NCBI GenBank assembly: GCA_019120575.1
Contig: DWUU01000048.1
Location: forward strand, 1-64,000
From: Candidatus Mediterraneibacter quadrami
Lineage (GTDB): Bacteria; Bacillota; Clostridia; Lachnospirales; Lachnospiraceae
Length of the DNA stretch: 64,000 nt
Direction of reading: 5' to 3'
Position 1 is the first letter of the stretch. Every line of letters begins with the position of its first letter. Of this stretch, positions 52,302-61,210 are shown piece after piece. Position numbers and translations under genes: made by a program. Under the pieces are notes generated by a model. The model had not been told where the DNA came from, searched no databases, and saw only the letters and a list, made by a program, of their open reading frames with translations.

Positions 52302-53516
52302 ATGGACAGAAAAGCAGATGTGGTAATTGTAGGTACGGGAGCAGCAGGGCTTTTTGCGGCGCTCAGCCTTCCAAGGGATAAAAAGATCATCATTATTACG
52401 AAAAAGGACGCGGAGAGCAGCGATTCCTTTCTGGCTCAGGGCGGGATCTGTGTGCTCCGGGATGAAGCAGATTATGAAAGCTATTTTGAAGATACGATGC
52501 GTGCCGGACATTATGAGAACCGAAAAGAATCCGTAGAGATCATGATCCGCAGTTCCAGAGAGATCATCAGGGAACTGATCGGGTACGGCGTACAGTTTGC
52601 GCGCAGAAATGGGACGGAAAAGGAGCAGACAGATAATTTCCTTGATGATTATGCATTTACAAGGGAAGGGGCGCACTCCCGGCCCAGGATCCTGTTCCAC
52701 GAGGATGTGACGGGAAAAGAAATAACGGGAAAGCTGCTGGAACAGGTGCGGCTGCTTGAAAACGCAACCGTTATGGAGTATACTTCAATGACGGATATTA
52801 TTGTAGAAGACGGACAGTGCGCCGGTATTGTGGCGGAGAACATGGACGGGGACAGATTCCTGATCCGGGCGCCGTACACCATTCTGGCTAGCGGCGGGAT
52901 CGGCGGCCTCTATGAGCATTCCACAAATTATCCTCATCTGACCGGGGATGCAGTCAGGATTGCAAAAAAACATGGGATCAGGCTTGAAAACCTTGATTAT
53001 GTGCAGATCCATCCTACTACGCTGTATTCAGATAAGCCGGGGCGCCGATTCCTGATTTCTGAATCGGTCAGAGGCGAAGGCGCTGTGCTGCTGGATAAAA
53101 ACGGAAAACGGTTTACAGATGAACTTCAGCCCAGAGATGTTGTTACTGAGGCGATCCGGAAGCAGATGGAAAAAGACGGGACAGATCATGTATGGCTGTC
53201 AATGACGGGAATTGACCGTGAGACAATTCTTAAACATTTTCCCAATATATATGAACACTGTCTTGAAGAAGGCTATGATGTGACGAAAGACTGGATACCG
53301 GTTGTACCGGCCCAGCATTATTTTATGGGCGGGATCTGGGTTGACCGTGACAGCCGGACATCCATGGAGAGACTCTTTGCGGTGGGGGAGACCAGCTGCA
53401 ACGGAGTCCATGGGGCCAACAGGCTGGCGAGCAACTCGCTGCTGGAAAGTATGGTGTTTGCAAAAAGGGCTGCAGTAACGATCGCAGCGGAGCAGAAGGA
53501 GAAAAAACATGAATAA
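52302..53516 (+). CDS. nadB: L-aspartate oxidase
   Basis: A 404-residue flavoprotein that oxidises L-aspartate to iminoaspartate, using fumarate or oxygen as acceptor. VVIVGTGAAGLFAALSL binds FAD; SDSFLAQGGIC-like SSDSFLAQGGICVL, the active-site histidine region, GGIWVDRDSRTSM and HGANRLASNSLLE are conserved. I prefer ATG 52302 (behind AGAGGAGAG) over 52281. It lacks the C-terminal helical domain of E. coli NadB (540 residues), as is common in Clostridia. Confidence 0.95.
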   Translation: MDRKADVVIVGTGAAGLFAALSLPRDKKIIIITKKDAESSDSFLAQGGICVLRDEADYESYFEDTMRAGHYENRKESVEIMIRSSREIIRELIGYGVQFARRNGTEKEQTDNFLDDYAFTREGAHSRPRILFHEDVTGKEITGKLLEQVRLLENATVMEYTSMTDIIVEDGQCAGIVAENMDGDRFLIRAPYTILASGGIGGLYEHSTNYPHLTGDAVRIAKKHGIRLENLDYVQIHPTTLYSDKPGRRFLISESVRGEGAVLLDKNGKRFTDELQPRDVVTEAIRKQMEKDGTDHVWLSMTGIDRETILKHFPNIYEHCLEEGYDVTKDWIPVVPAQHYFMGGIWVDRDSRTSMERLFAVGETSCNGVHGANRLASNSLLESMVFAKRAAVTIAAEQKEKKHE

Positions 53517-54360
53517 TATTACGATGACGCTCCAGGCAGATCATCTGATCCTGGAGGCGTTAAAAGAGGATATATCGAGCGAGGATGTAAGTACGAATGC
53601 GGTAATGCGGGAAGCGGTTCCCGGAGAGGTGGACCTGATCTGCAAACAGGACGGCGTGATCGCAGGACTGGAGGTATTCCGAAGAGTTTTTGAACTGCTG
53701 GACGGAAAAACAGAGACGGAATTTTACTGCAAAGACGGAGACACTGTAAAATCGGGACAGCTGATGGGCAGAGTCAGGGGCGATATCCGTGTGCTTCTGT
53801 CAGGAGAACGGACGGCGCTTAATTATCTCCAGCGTATGAGCGGGATCGCTACGTATACGCGTTCTGTGGCGGAGCTTCTCAAAGGAACAAAAACAAAGCT
53901 TCTGGATACGCGGAAGACTACGCCGAATATGCGGATCTTTGAAAAGTATGCGGTCCGTGTGGGCGGCGGATACAACCACCGGTATAATCTGTCGGACGGG
54001 GTGCTGCTGAAGGATAATCATATCGGCGCGGCCGGAGGTGTGGCGCAGGCTGTTAAAATGGCCAGGGAATATGCGCCGTTTGTACGCAGGATTGAAGTAG
54101 AGGTCGAGAATCTGGATATGGTCCGCGAAGCCGTGGAAGCGGGGGCGGATATCATTATGCTTGACAATATGTCAGGTGAAGAGATGAAAGAAGCGGTCCG
54201 CATCATCGGCGGACGGGCGCAGATAGAATGCTCAGGAAATGTGACCAGGGAGAATATCGCCAGACTGACAGAACTGGGGGTGGATTATATTTCCAGCGGC
54301 GCGCTTACACATTCTGCGCCAATACTTGACATTTCCATGAAACATCTGCATTCTATATAG
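53509..54360 (+). CDS. nadC: Nicotinate-nucleotide pyrophosphorylase (carboxylating)
   Basis: A 283-residue quinolinate phosphoribosyltransferase producing nicotinate mononucleotide. LSGERTALNYLQRMSGIAT, LDTRKTTPNMRIFEKYAV, GGGYNHRYNLSDGVLLKDNH and VEVENLDMVREAVEAGADIIMLDNM are catalytic and PRPP/quinolinate-binding regions. Overlaps nadB by 8 bp. Confidence 0.97.
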   Translation: MNNITMTLQADHLILEALKEDISSEDVSTNAVMREAVPGEVDLICKQDGVIAGLEVFRRVFELLDGKTETEFYCKDGDTVKSGQLMGRVRGDIRVLLSGERTALNYLQRMSGIATYTRSVAELLKGTKTKLLDTRKTTPNMRIFEKYAVRVGGGYNHRYNLSDGVLLKDNHIGAAGGVAQAVKMAREYAPFVRRIEVEVENLDMVREAVEAGADIIMLDNMSGEEMKEAVRIIGGRAQIECSGNVTRENIARLTELGVDYISSGALTHSAPILDISMKHLHSI

Positions 54361-54376
54361 TAGAGGAGGCGATCGG

Positions 54377-54898
54377 ATGACAGGTGAGGACAGAAGAAAC
54401 GAGATCGTAGAGCGGATCAGAAACAGTGAGACTCCTGTGTCCGGCAGGGCGCTGGCTGCGGCGTTTGATGTGAGCCGGCAGGTCATCGTGCAGGATATTG
54501 CACTGATCCGTGCCGCCGGGCATAATATCCTGTCTACAAACAGAGGATATATTATCAATGAGCCGAAAGCGGTACGGCGCGTCTTCAAGGTCAGGCACAC
54601 GGATGACCAGCTGGAAGAAGAACTGAATGCTATTGTTGATCTGGGCGGCAGAGTACGGGATGTTATGGTTAATCACCGGGTATACGGAAGGCTTACGGCA
54701 GATCTTGATATATCTTCCCGCAGAAAAGCGGCAGAATTTCTGGCTGATATACGGAATGGCAAGTCCAGTCCGCTGAAAAATATCACGTCGGATTACCACT
54801 ATCACACGATAGAGGCGGACAGTGAGCAAACGCTGGACATGATCGCTTCAATGCTTAAAGAAAAGGGTTTTCTTGTGGAGGAAAAGCAGCATATATAA
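54377..54898 (+). CDS. niaR: Niacin-responsive transcriptional repressor NiaR
   Basis: A 173-residue regulator: N-terminal winged HTH (RIRNSETPVSGRALAAAFDVSRQVIVQDIALIRAAG) and a C-terminal 3H domain named for three histidines that bind metal, seen here in VNHRVYGRL and YHYHTIEADSEQTLDMI. In Firmicutes and Thermotogae it represses NAD biosynthesis and niacin uptake genes when nicotinic acid binds. Gene order nadABC-niaR and the palindrome in the promoter support autoregulation. Confidence 0.93.
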   Translation: MTGEDRRNEIVERIRNSETPVSGRALAAAFDVSRQVIVQDIALIRAAGHNILSTNRGYIINEPKAVRRVFKVRHTDDQLEEELNAIVDLGGRVRDVMVNHRVYGRLTADLDISSRRKAAEFLADIRNGKSSPLKNITSDYHYHTIEADSEQTLDMIASMLKEKGFLVEEKQHI

Positions 54899-56103
54899 TG
54901 AAAGAACTTCTGACATTGTTTAATACAGTTTTAAATAAAGATTTCATCCGTGCGGTCATCAGCAACCCGCGGGAGAAAGGCGGGATCGTCAAAGTGAAGA
55001 TCCGCCCGCTGGAGCTGAAAGGGCAGCTGGTCTTTCAGTTTGAGTCTTTTACGGCGAAGCAGGCGTTCCACAAAAATCTGGACCGTGATGCGGCCGTGCG
55101 GGAGCTGTCCGGCTGCGCCGGGGAGTTCCGGCAGATGCTGATCGAGACGGCGGACGCGGAGTATACGGTGCTGATCAGCAAAAAAGGGAAGGCCACGATC
55201 AAGCGAAAGCAGCGCAGAGAGAAGGCGCAGGCGGCGGACCTGTCCCACAACCGGCAGAAGAGATACATTCTCGAAGAAGGAAAGTACGTGCCCTTTCTCC
55301 GGGATCTCGGGGTGATGACGGAGGACGGGAAGATCGTCCGGTCGCGGACGGACAAGTTCCGGCAGATCAACCGGTTCCTTGAGTTTATCGAGGATATCCT
55401 GCCGCAGCTTGACCGGGACAGGGAACTTACGATCCTTGACTTCGGGTGCGGAAAGTCGTATCTTACATTTGCCATGTATTATTATCTGCATGAACTCAGC
55501 GGTTATGATATCCGCATTGTCGGGCTGGATCTGAAGGAGGATGTGATCCGGCACTGCAGCCGGCTGGCAGAGCAGTACGGTTATGACAAGCTTACATTCC
55601 TTACCGGCGACATCGCGGATTATGACGGCGTGGATCAGGTGGATATGGTCGTCACGCTCCATGCCTGCGATACGGCCACGGACTACGCGCTGGCCAAGGC
55701 GGTCGGCTGGAATGCGAAAGTGAGCCTTTCGGTGCCGTGCTGCCAGCATGAACTGAATGCGCAGTTTTCCGCCGGCGGCGGGAGCGGGGACGGGCTTCTG
55801 GCCCCGGTAATGGACTACGGGCTTCTGCGGGAGCGGTTCGCCGCCCTCGTGACGGACGGTCTGCGCGCGAAATATCTGGAGCGCGCCGGGTATGAGACCC
55901 AGGTGCTGGAGTTCATTGATATGGAGCACACCCCGAAAAATATCCTGCTCCGCGCGGTGAGGAGAAACGGGGATAAAATCAAGAATACTGCCGCAGAAAG
56001 CGCAGCGGTGCGCAGGGCGGCGGATGATATTGTGAAATGTGAACAGTTTCTGCAGGCATCGCCTACACTGGGACGCCTGCTTTCAGATATAGAGGGAGAA
56101 TAA
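54898..56103 (+). CDS. Class I SAM-dependent methyltransferase (Methyltransf_32/METTL25-like)
   Basis: A 401-residue protein. An N-terminal RNA-binding-like region rich in Lys/Arg (KKGKATIKRKQRREK) precedes a Rossmann methyltransferase with ILDFGCGKSYLTFAMYYYL, IVGLDLKEDVIRHC, GDIADYDGVDQVDMVVTLHACDTATDYAL and the cysteine pair of SLSVPCCQHELN. This arrangement fits the family that includes METTL25, whose substrate is probably RNA; the target is not known in bacteria. Shares a base with the niaR stop (ATG right after TA), so it is co-transcribed. Confidence 0.85.
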   Translation: MKELLTLFNTVLNKDFIRAVISNPREKGGIVKVKIRPLELKGQLVFQFESFTAKQAFHKNLDRDAAVRELSGCAGEFRQMLIETADAEYTVLISKKGKATIKRKQRREKAQAADLSHNRQKRYILEEGKYVPFLRDLGVMTEDGKIVRSRTDKFRQINRFLEFIEDILPQLDRDRELTILDFGCGKSYLTFAMYYYLHELSGYDIRIVGLDLKEDVIRHCSRLAEQYGYDKLTFLTGDIADYDGVDQVDMVVTLHACDTATDYALAKAVGWNAKVSLSVPCCQHELNAQFSAGGGSGDGLLAPVMDYGLLRERFAALVTDGLRAKYLERAGYETQVLEFIDMEHTPKNILLRAVRRNGDKIKNTAAESAAVRRAADDIVKCEQFLQASPTLGRLLSDIEGE

Positions 56104-56109
56104 ATTATA

Positions 56110-58548
56110 ATGAGGAAACGGATCATCAAAGCCGGTGTGCTGGCGGCCGTGTTTATTGCGGCGCTTCTGGTCAGCAGTCTGCTTATCAACAGGGGAACGG
56201 ATGACAAGATCGTGGACATGGGTGCGCCTTCACTGCCCCGCGTTTCATTTTATGTGGGGGACACGGAGGTGAACCATCTGCCCGGGTATACAAGGGATAT
56301 GGACATTACCGCCATGCGCGATACGATCATTCCGCTGGGGACGGACGGAAGTCTGAAGATCAACATCCATGCAGACGGAACGCCGGTTGATTCGGTTGCC
56401 TATGAAGTATATTCGCTGGACGGATCAGAGCAGTATGCAAAAGGCGAAGCGAATGTGCCGGGAGAAGACGGGCAGACGGTGCTTGGGATCGGCAGAATCC
56501 TGTCGGAAGAGAACCGGGAGGCGGTGCTGAAGATCATACTGGATCTGGGGGAAGAGACGGCAGGTTATTATACGCGGATCGCACTGCCGGAGGACATTAC
56601 AACGCTGGAATGCCTTTCGTACGCCGAGAAGTTCCATACGGACGCCCTGACAAAACAGAACACCGAAGAAACGGACAGTCATCTGGAGCCCGGTGATGAA
56701 AGCGACAATACGACTTTTCAGACGGTGAATATCCATTCGAACATCAATCATGTCCAGTGGGGGGATCTTGAGCCGGAAGTGGTCGGCGATGTGGAGTGGA
56801 GCATTAAAGAGAGCAATACGGTATATACATCGATCCTTGCGAATTACCAGGTGTCATGCCGCGGGGAAGACGGGGAAGCGGCCCTCTATAATATCCGGGA
56901 GTTTTTCCGTGTCCGGTCGCTGAAGGGGAAGATCTATCTGCTGGATTATAACCGGGATATGGAAAAGGTTTTCCGCGGAAATACAGCGGAATTCAGCGAG
57001 AACGGGATCCTGTTCGGCATTGCCTCGGCGGACATACCGTATATAACCAATGAAGATGAGGACATCGCCGCATTCGTGCAGGAACGGAATCTGTGGCTGT
57101 ATAACGGCAGAACGGGGGAGATTACCCAGGTGTTCAGCTTTGCCGATCAGGAAGGCCGGGATATGCGCAGCAGAAATGACCAGCATGCCGTGCGGATCAT
57201 CAGTATGGACGACGACGGCAATCTCGCATTCATGGTATACGGATACATGAACCGGGGATTCCACGAGGGCGAAGTCGGGGTCGGAATTTATTATTTCAGT
57301 GTGGACAGCAATGTGATCGAGGAAGAGGCGTTTATACCGAGTACCAAGTCCTATGCCATCGCCGCGGATGAACTGGGCAGGATGGTATATTACAATCACG
57401 CCGAATCCCTGCTCTATGTGCTGGCCGACGGTACGCTTTACCGGATCGATCTGGACAGGGAGGAGCAGACCGTCCTGGCGGAGGGCCTTTCAGAAGAGCA
57501 GTATGCGGTGTCGGATGACGGCCATCAGATGGCGTACCAGACACAGGACGAATCAGGGAACCCGCAGATTATTGTTATGAATCTGCAGAACAACAGTCAG
57601 AGGACGGTGGCTGCCGGGAACGGGGAGTCGGTCCGGCCGCTGGGATTTATCCACGGGGACTTCGTTTTCGGACGTTTTAAACCGGAAGACGCGGGGACCA
57701 CATCCACAGGGGAAGAAGTGAGCCCGATGTATGAGATTGAGATCCGGAATGAGGCCGGCGATACAGAAGCACAATACAGTTTTACGGACCAGGACATCTA
57801 CACGACAGATATTCTGATCCGGGACAATCAGATCACATTGAACCGTGTGTCCGGGAAAGACGGGCAGTATCGGGCGGTGGCGCAGGAATATATAACAAAC
57901 AATCTGGAGCGGGACGACAGTACCGTTTCAATGGAGACGTATTATACAGAGGACGGTGAGACACAGTCCATGCTGAAGTTTGCCGAAGGACTGCCGGCGC
58001 CGACGCCGGTATTTGTGAAACCGGGGCAGATTGTATCGGGCGAACCGCTCACGGTTACGATCAGCGGCGGCAGTGAGAAGGAAGAGTTCTATGTATACGG
58101 CATGGGGGAACTGCTTGATATCTATGACCGGGCAGGCTATGCTGTGCAGAGGGCCAGTGAGATATCAGCCGTGGTGATCTCATCGGAACAGGCTTATGTG
58201 TGGGAAAGCGGAAACCGCGATCTCGCGTATTCTTCGGAGGCGGAAGCATTCCGTAAAGACAGCGGGGAAACTTCGCTGGAGGCATGTGAGCGGTATATGG
58301 AGCAGTATGACGCCCGCCAGATTGATCTGACCGGCTGTACGCTGGACCAGATGCTGTATGTGATCAACCGGGGATGCCCGATGATCACAATGACCGGAGC
58401 GGATCATGCGGTGCTGCTGACCGGATATACGATGACGGATATCACTTATATTGATCCTGACGACGGCGGGACGCATACCGTGAGTCAGAAAAAGATGCAG
58501 GAGATGACCGAAGCGGCAGGCAATGTATTTATCGGATACATCAGATAA
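56110..58548 (+). CDS. Large exported protein with beta-propeller-like core and C39-like domain
   Basis: An 812-residue protein with a single N-terminal membrane anchor (VLAAVFIAALLVSSLLI) and the rest predicted outside. Residues about 200-610 contain repeated short beta units with DDGNLAF, DELGRMVYY and DDGHQMAY spacing, like WD40/TolB propellers. The end (from about 635) resembles a C39-like peptidase fold: VVISSEQAYVWESGNRDLAYS, DLTGCTLDQMLYVINRGCPM and GADHAVLLTGY...TYIDPDDGG with the expected histidine. The catalytic cysteine position appears to be occupied by the YVWE segment, so it is probably inactive. I know no characterised homologue; cell-envelope role is likely. Confidence 0.65.
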   Translation: MRKRIIKAGVLAAVFIAALLVSSLLINRGTDDKIVDMGAPSLPRVSFYVGDTEVNHLPGYTRDMDITAMRDTIIPLGTDGSLKINIHADGTPVDSVAYEVYSLDGSEQYAKGEANVPGEDGQTVLGIGRILSEENREAVLKIILDLGEETAGYYTRIALPEDITTLECLSYAEKFHTDALTKQNTEETDSHLEPGDESDNTTFQTVNIHSNINHVQWGDLEPEVVGDVEWSIKESNTVYTSILANYQVSCRGEDGEAALYNIREFFRVRSLKGKIYLLDYNRDMEKVFRGNTAEFSENGILFGIASADIPYITNEDEDIAAFVQERNLWLYNGRTGEITQVFSFADQEGRDMRSRNDQHAVRIISMDDDGNLAFMVYGYMNRGFHEGEVGVGIYYFSVDSNVIEEEAFIPSTKSYAIAADELGRMVYYNHAESLLYVLADGTLYRIDLDREEQTVLAEGLSEEQYAVSDDGHQMAYQTQDESGNPQIIVMNLQNNSQRTVAAGNGESVRPLGFIHGDFVFGRFKPEDAGTTSTGEEVSPMYEIEIRNEAGDTEAQYSFTDQDIYTTDILIRDNQITLNRVSGKDGQYRAVAQEYITNNLERDDSTVSMETYYTEDGETQSMLKFAEGLPAPTPVFVKPGQIVSGEPLTVTISGGSEKEEFYVYGMGELLDIYDRAGYAVQRASEISAVVISSEQAYVWESGNRDLAYSSEAEAFRKDSGETSLEACERYMEQYDARQIDLTGCTLDQMLYVINRGCPMITMTGADHAVLLTGYTMTDITYIDPDDGGTHTVSQKKMQEMTEAAGNVFIGYIR

Positions 58549-58562
58549 GGAAGAGAGGAATT

Positions 58563-60314
58563 ATGGAAGTATTTTCAATGGTCGTGGCTCTTTTGAGCGG
58601 TGTGGCCATGTTTCTGTACGGAATGATGCTCATGGGAGACGCGCTGAAACTGGTGGCGGGGAACAAACTGGAGGCGTTTCTGTATAAGATGACGAACACG
58701 CCGCTCAAAGGCGTGGCGCTGGGCGCGGGCGTGACCTGCGTGATCCAGTCCTCATCCGCGACGACGGTAATGGTCATCGGATTCGTGAATTCCATGATGA
58801 TGAAGCTCAGACAGGCGATCGGCATCATCATGGGCGCCAATATCGGAACGAGTATCACGGGATGGATCCTCTGTCTGTCCTATATCGACGGGTCAAGCGG
58901 CATCGCAAAGATCCTGTCAACGGCAACGATCACGGCGATCGTGGCGGTGGGCGGAATCATCCTGCGGATGTTCTGCAAGCGGTCGGTCTATAAAAATGTG
59001 GGAAATATTATGCTCGGGTTTGCGATCCTGATGTTCGGGATGCAGACCATGAGCGGGGCGGTTGAACCGCTCCGGAGCAACGAAACGTTTACGAACATGC
59101 TGACCATGTTCTCGAACCCGCTCATGGGCATCCTCGTGGGCATTTTGTTCACGGCGGTGATCCAGAGCGCTTCGGCGGCGGTCGGCGTGCTGCAGGCGCT
59201 GTCCGTGACGGGCATCCTGACCTTTGCAAGCGCATTCCCGATCGTGCTGGGCATCGGCGTCGGCGCGGCCTGTCCGGTTCTGATCTCCGGGATCAGCGCC
59301 AATAAAAACGGCAAGCGGACTGCGCTCGTCTATCTGATGAACGACCTGTTTGGAATGGTCTTCTGGGGGATCGCGTTCTATGCGGTCAACGCGGTAGTGC
59401 ATTTTACATTTATGGATATGATTATGACGCCGGTATCGGTGGCGCTGATCAATACGATCTTCCGCGTGGCGACAGTGTGCGTCCTGTTCCCGTTCATCCC
59501 GAAACTGGAAGCCCTTGTGTGCAGGCTGGTGAAGGATACAAAAGAGGAGATGGAGGACGAGTCCGACTTCGATCTCCTGGATGAGCGTCTTGTTACATAT
59601 CCGGCCGTGGCGATCGGCCAGTGTCACCGCGTCATGGCGGGGATGGCAAAGAAGGTCCGGAAAAACGTCAACCGGGCGCTGAACCTGCTCAATGATTTCC
59701 AGCAGGATAAATACGAAAAGGTACAGAGAAAAGAAGACCTGATCGATAAATATGAGACGAAGCTTGGCATGTATCTCATGAAGCTGACGAAGAAGGAGAT
59801 GACGTCGTCTCAGACCCGTCATGTCTCCCTGTATCTGAGTACGATCAGCGACTTCGAGCGCATCGGCGACCATGCGGCGGGCATCGCGCACATGTCCAGC
59901 GAGATGCATGAACAGCACACCGGGTTCTCCGGCGCGGCGTGGGACGAGCTGAATGTGGTGATGGAAGCGGTGCGCGAGATCATCAATGTGACCTGCCGGG
60001 TGTTCCTGGATGAGGATACAGAGGAAGCGAAAAAAGTGGCGCCGCTGGGCGTCGTGATCACGGATCTGTGCGACAATCTGAAGCACAGCCATGTGATCCG
60101 CCTCAGCAACGGGACCTGCGGACTGGAGCAGGGTGCGGTATTTAATGACCTGCTGAACAGCTTCTCGAGGATCGCGGCCCACTGTGCAGGCGTGGTGGTC
60201 GCACTGCTGAAATCCGGGGAGAAAGGGGACGACCTTCATATCCATGATTCCGGGGTCTATGCAGGAGACGGCCGGGAGTATCAGGAATACTACGCAGAAT
60301 ATCGTAAGAAATAG
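58563..60314 (+). CDS. Na/Pi cotransporter family protein with C-terminal PhoU domain
   Basis: A 583-residue protein. The N-terminal 310 residues contain two inverted Na/Pi-cotransporter repeats with the paired signatures VIQSSSATTVMVIGFVN and AVIQSASAAVGVLQALS, and GANIGTSITG. Residues about 340-570 form two PhoU-like helical bundles (STISDFERIGDHAAGIAHM contains the metal-binding E/D-rich motif). Such proteins import phosphate with sodium, or export it, and sense phosphate through PhoU. Ribosome site AAGAGAGG 15 bp after the preceding gene. Confidence 0.93.
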   Translation: MEVFSMVVALLSGVAMFLYGMMLMGDALKLVAGNKLEAFLYKMTNTPLKGVALGAGVTCVIQSSSATTVMVIGFVNSMMMKLRQAIGIIMGANIGTSITGWILCLSYIDGSSGIAKILSTATITAIVAVGGIILRMFCKRSVYKNVGNIMLGFAILMFGMQTMSGAVEPLRSNETFTNMLTMFSNPLMGILVGILFTAVIQSASAAVGVLQALSVTGILTFASAFPIVLGIGVGAACPVLISGISANKNGKRTALVYLMNDLFGMVFWGIAFYAVNAVVHFTFMDMIMTPVSVALINTIFRVATVCVLFPFIPKLEALVCRLVKDTKEEMEDESDFDLLDERLVTYPAVAIGQCHRVMAGMAKKVRKNVNRALNLLNDFQQDKYEKVQRKEDLIDKYETKLGMYLMKLTKKEMTSSQTRHVSLYLSTISDFERIGDHAAGIAHMSSEMHEQHTGFSGAAWDELNVVMEAVREIINVTCRVFLDEDTEEAKKVAPLGVVITDLCDNLKHSHVIRLSNGTCGLEQGAVFNDLLNSFSRIAAHCAGVVVALLKSGEKGDDLHIHDSGVYAGDGREYQEYYAEYRKK

Positions 60315-60386
60315 GATATTGCGGTGAGCGAAAGCCATATGCGGAGCATGGAGCCGGAGGAAGTTGAATGATCCAGAATAAAAAAG

Positions 60387-60411
60387 CGGCAACCTTTTGG
60401 TTGCCGTTTTT
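60387..60411. terminator. Bidirectional terminator between Na/Pi gene and queT
   Basis: CGGCAACC-TTTT-GGTTGCCG with AAAAA before and TTTTTC after. Confidence 0.9.
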
Positions 60412-60417
60412 CTATGT

Positions 60418-60918
60418 TCAGGATCGTTCTGCAAAAAGGACGCCCCTGTATCTGCCAAGCGCAGCGTGCAGGATCAGTCCCAGGACTCCGCAGGAGATAA
60501 CCTCGCCGATGCCTACGGTCAGCATCATAAACGGGATCGGGAGCGGCGTCATATAGGCGTATTTCAGTACGAAAGGTACGATGATAGTGTTGGCGATGAT
60601 GGGCGGAAGCGGGGCCAGGAAACGGCTCTGGTTCCGGAGCATCCAGGTAAAGACCGCGCCGATCAGGGTCGCCAGGCTTCCGAAGATAATATCCGGAAGG
60701 ACACATCCGCCGAGGATGTTGCTGAGCAGGCATCCTAAAAATACGCCTGGGATTGCTGCGGGGGTAAATACCGGAAGGATCGTCAGCGCCTCGGATATCC
60801 GGACCTGAACTTCTCCGTAGCTGAATGATGCGCCGAGCAGGGTCAGCACAACGTAGATGGCGGCGATCATGGCCGCCTGTGCGATGAAACGCACGCGTGA
60901 CTGTTGATCTTTTTTCAT
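60418..60918 (-). CDS. queT: QueT-family ECF transporter S component (queuosine precursor)
   Basis: A 166-residue membrane protein with five to six helices. FIAQAAMIAAIYVVLTLLGA carries the alanine-rich EcfT-docking helix; VQVRISEALTILPVFTPAAIPGVFLG and GCVLPDIIFGSLATLIGAVFTW are QueT-family motifs (COG4708). It should import preQ1 or a related queuine precursor using shared EcfAAT. AAAGGAG precedes the ATG at 60918 and is embedded in a structured leader. Confidence 0.9.
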   Translation of the reverse strand: MKKDQQSRVRFIAQAAMIAAIYVVLTLLGASFSYGEVQVRISEALTILPVFTPAAIPGVFLGCLLSNILGGCVLPDIIFGSLATLIGAVFTWMLRNQSRFLAPLPPIIANTIIVPFVLKYAYMTPLPIPFMMLTVGIGEVISCGVLGLILHAALGRYRGVLFAERS

Positions 60919-60926
60919 GATTCTGT

Positions 60927-61070
60927 TCTCCTTTAGTATTTTTTTAACGTGTGGAAGGTCTCGAACACACGCGCCTGAGCGGGCAGGAAAGGCTTCCAGT
61001 GAAAGGCTTTCCTGTCTTCCCTTAACGGCGGGAATCGCCGGCAGACCTTGGTTTGATGCGGGTCTGCAAC
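60927..61070 (-). promoter_or_regulatory. Structured queT leader, candidate preQ1-responsive riboswitch
   Basis: The 150-nt leader has hairpins GCAGACC/GGTCTGC (61041-61067), CGGCG/CGCCG (61025-61039) and CAGGAAAG/CTTTCCTG (60983-61013). Nearest the gene, CGTGTG/CACACG (60948-60971) encloses CCUU in its loop, which can pair with AAGG of the ribosome site AAAGGAG; an A-rich stretch (TTAAAAAAATACT) lies between, as in H-type pseudoknots of preQ1 riboswitches. queT genes are frequent preQ1 targets. I cannot match a named class with certainty. Confidence 0.45.
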
Positions 61071-61077
61071 GTGGAAC

Positions 61078-61106
61078 AGTATAGCATGGAGATCCGGGGA
61101 AATCAA
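61078..61106 (-). promoter_or_regulatory. Promoter of queT
   Basis: On the minus strand TTGATT (61106-61101), 17 bp, TATACT (61083-61078). Confidence 0.7.
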
Positions 61107-61135
61107 TATTCTGTTGGAAATTCAGACGGGTTTCA

Positions 61136-61164
61136 TTGCTTTTTCCCGTTTTCTGCCCTATAAT
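61136..61164 (+). promoter_or_regulatory. Promoter of coaBC
   Basis: TTGCTT (61136-61141), 17 bp, TATAAT (61159-61164), 46 bp before the ATG. Divergent from queT. Confidence 0.75.
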
Positions 61165-61210
61165 AAACCCGGATCAGACAAGATAAGGCAAAGAAGAAAG
61201 GGGGCAGTTT

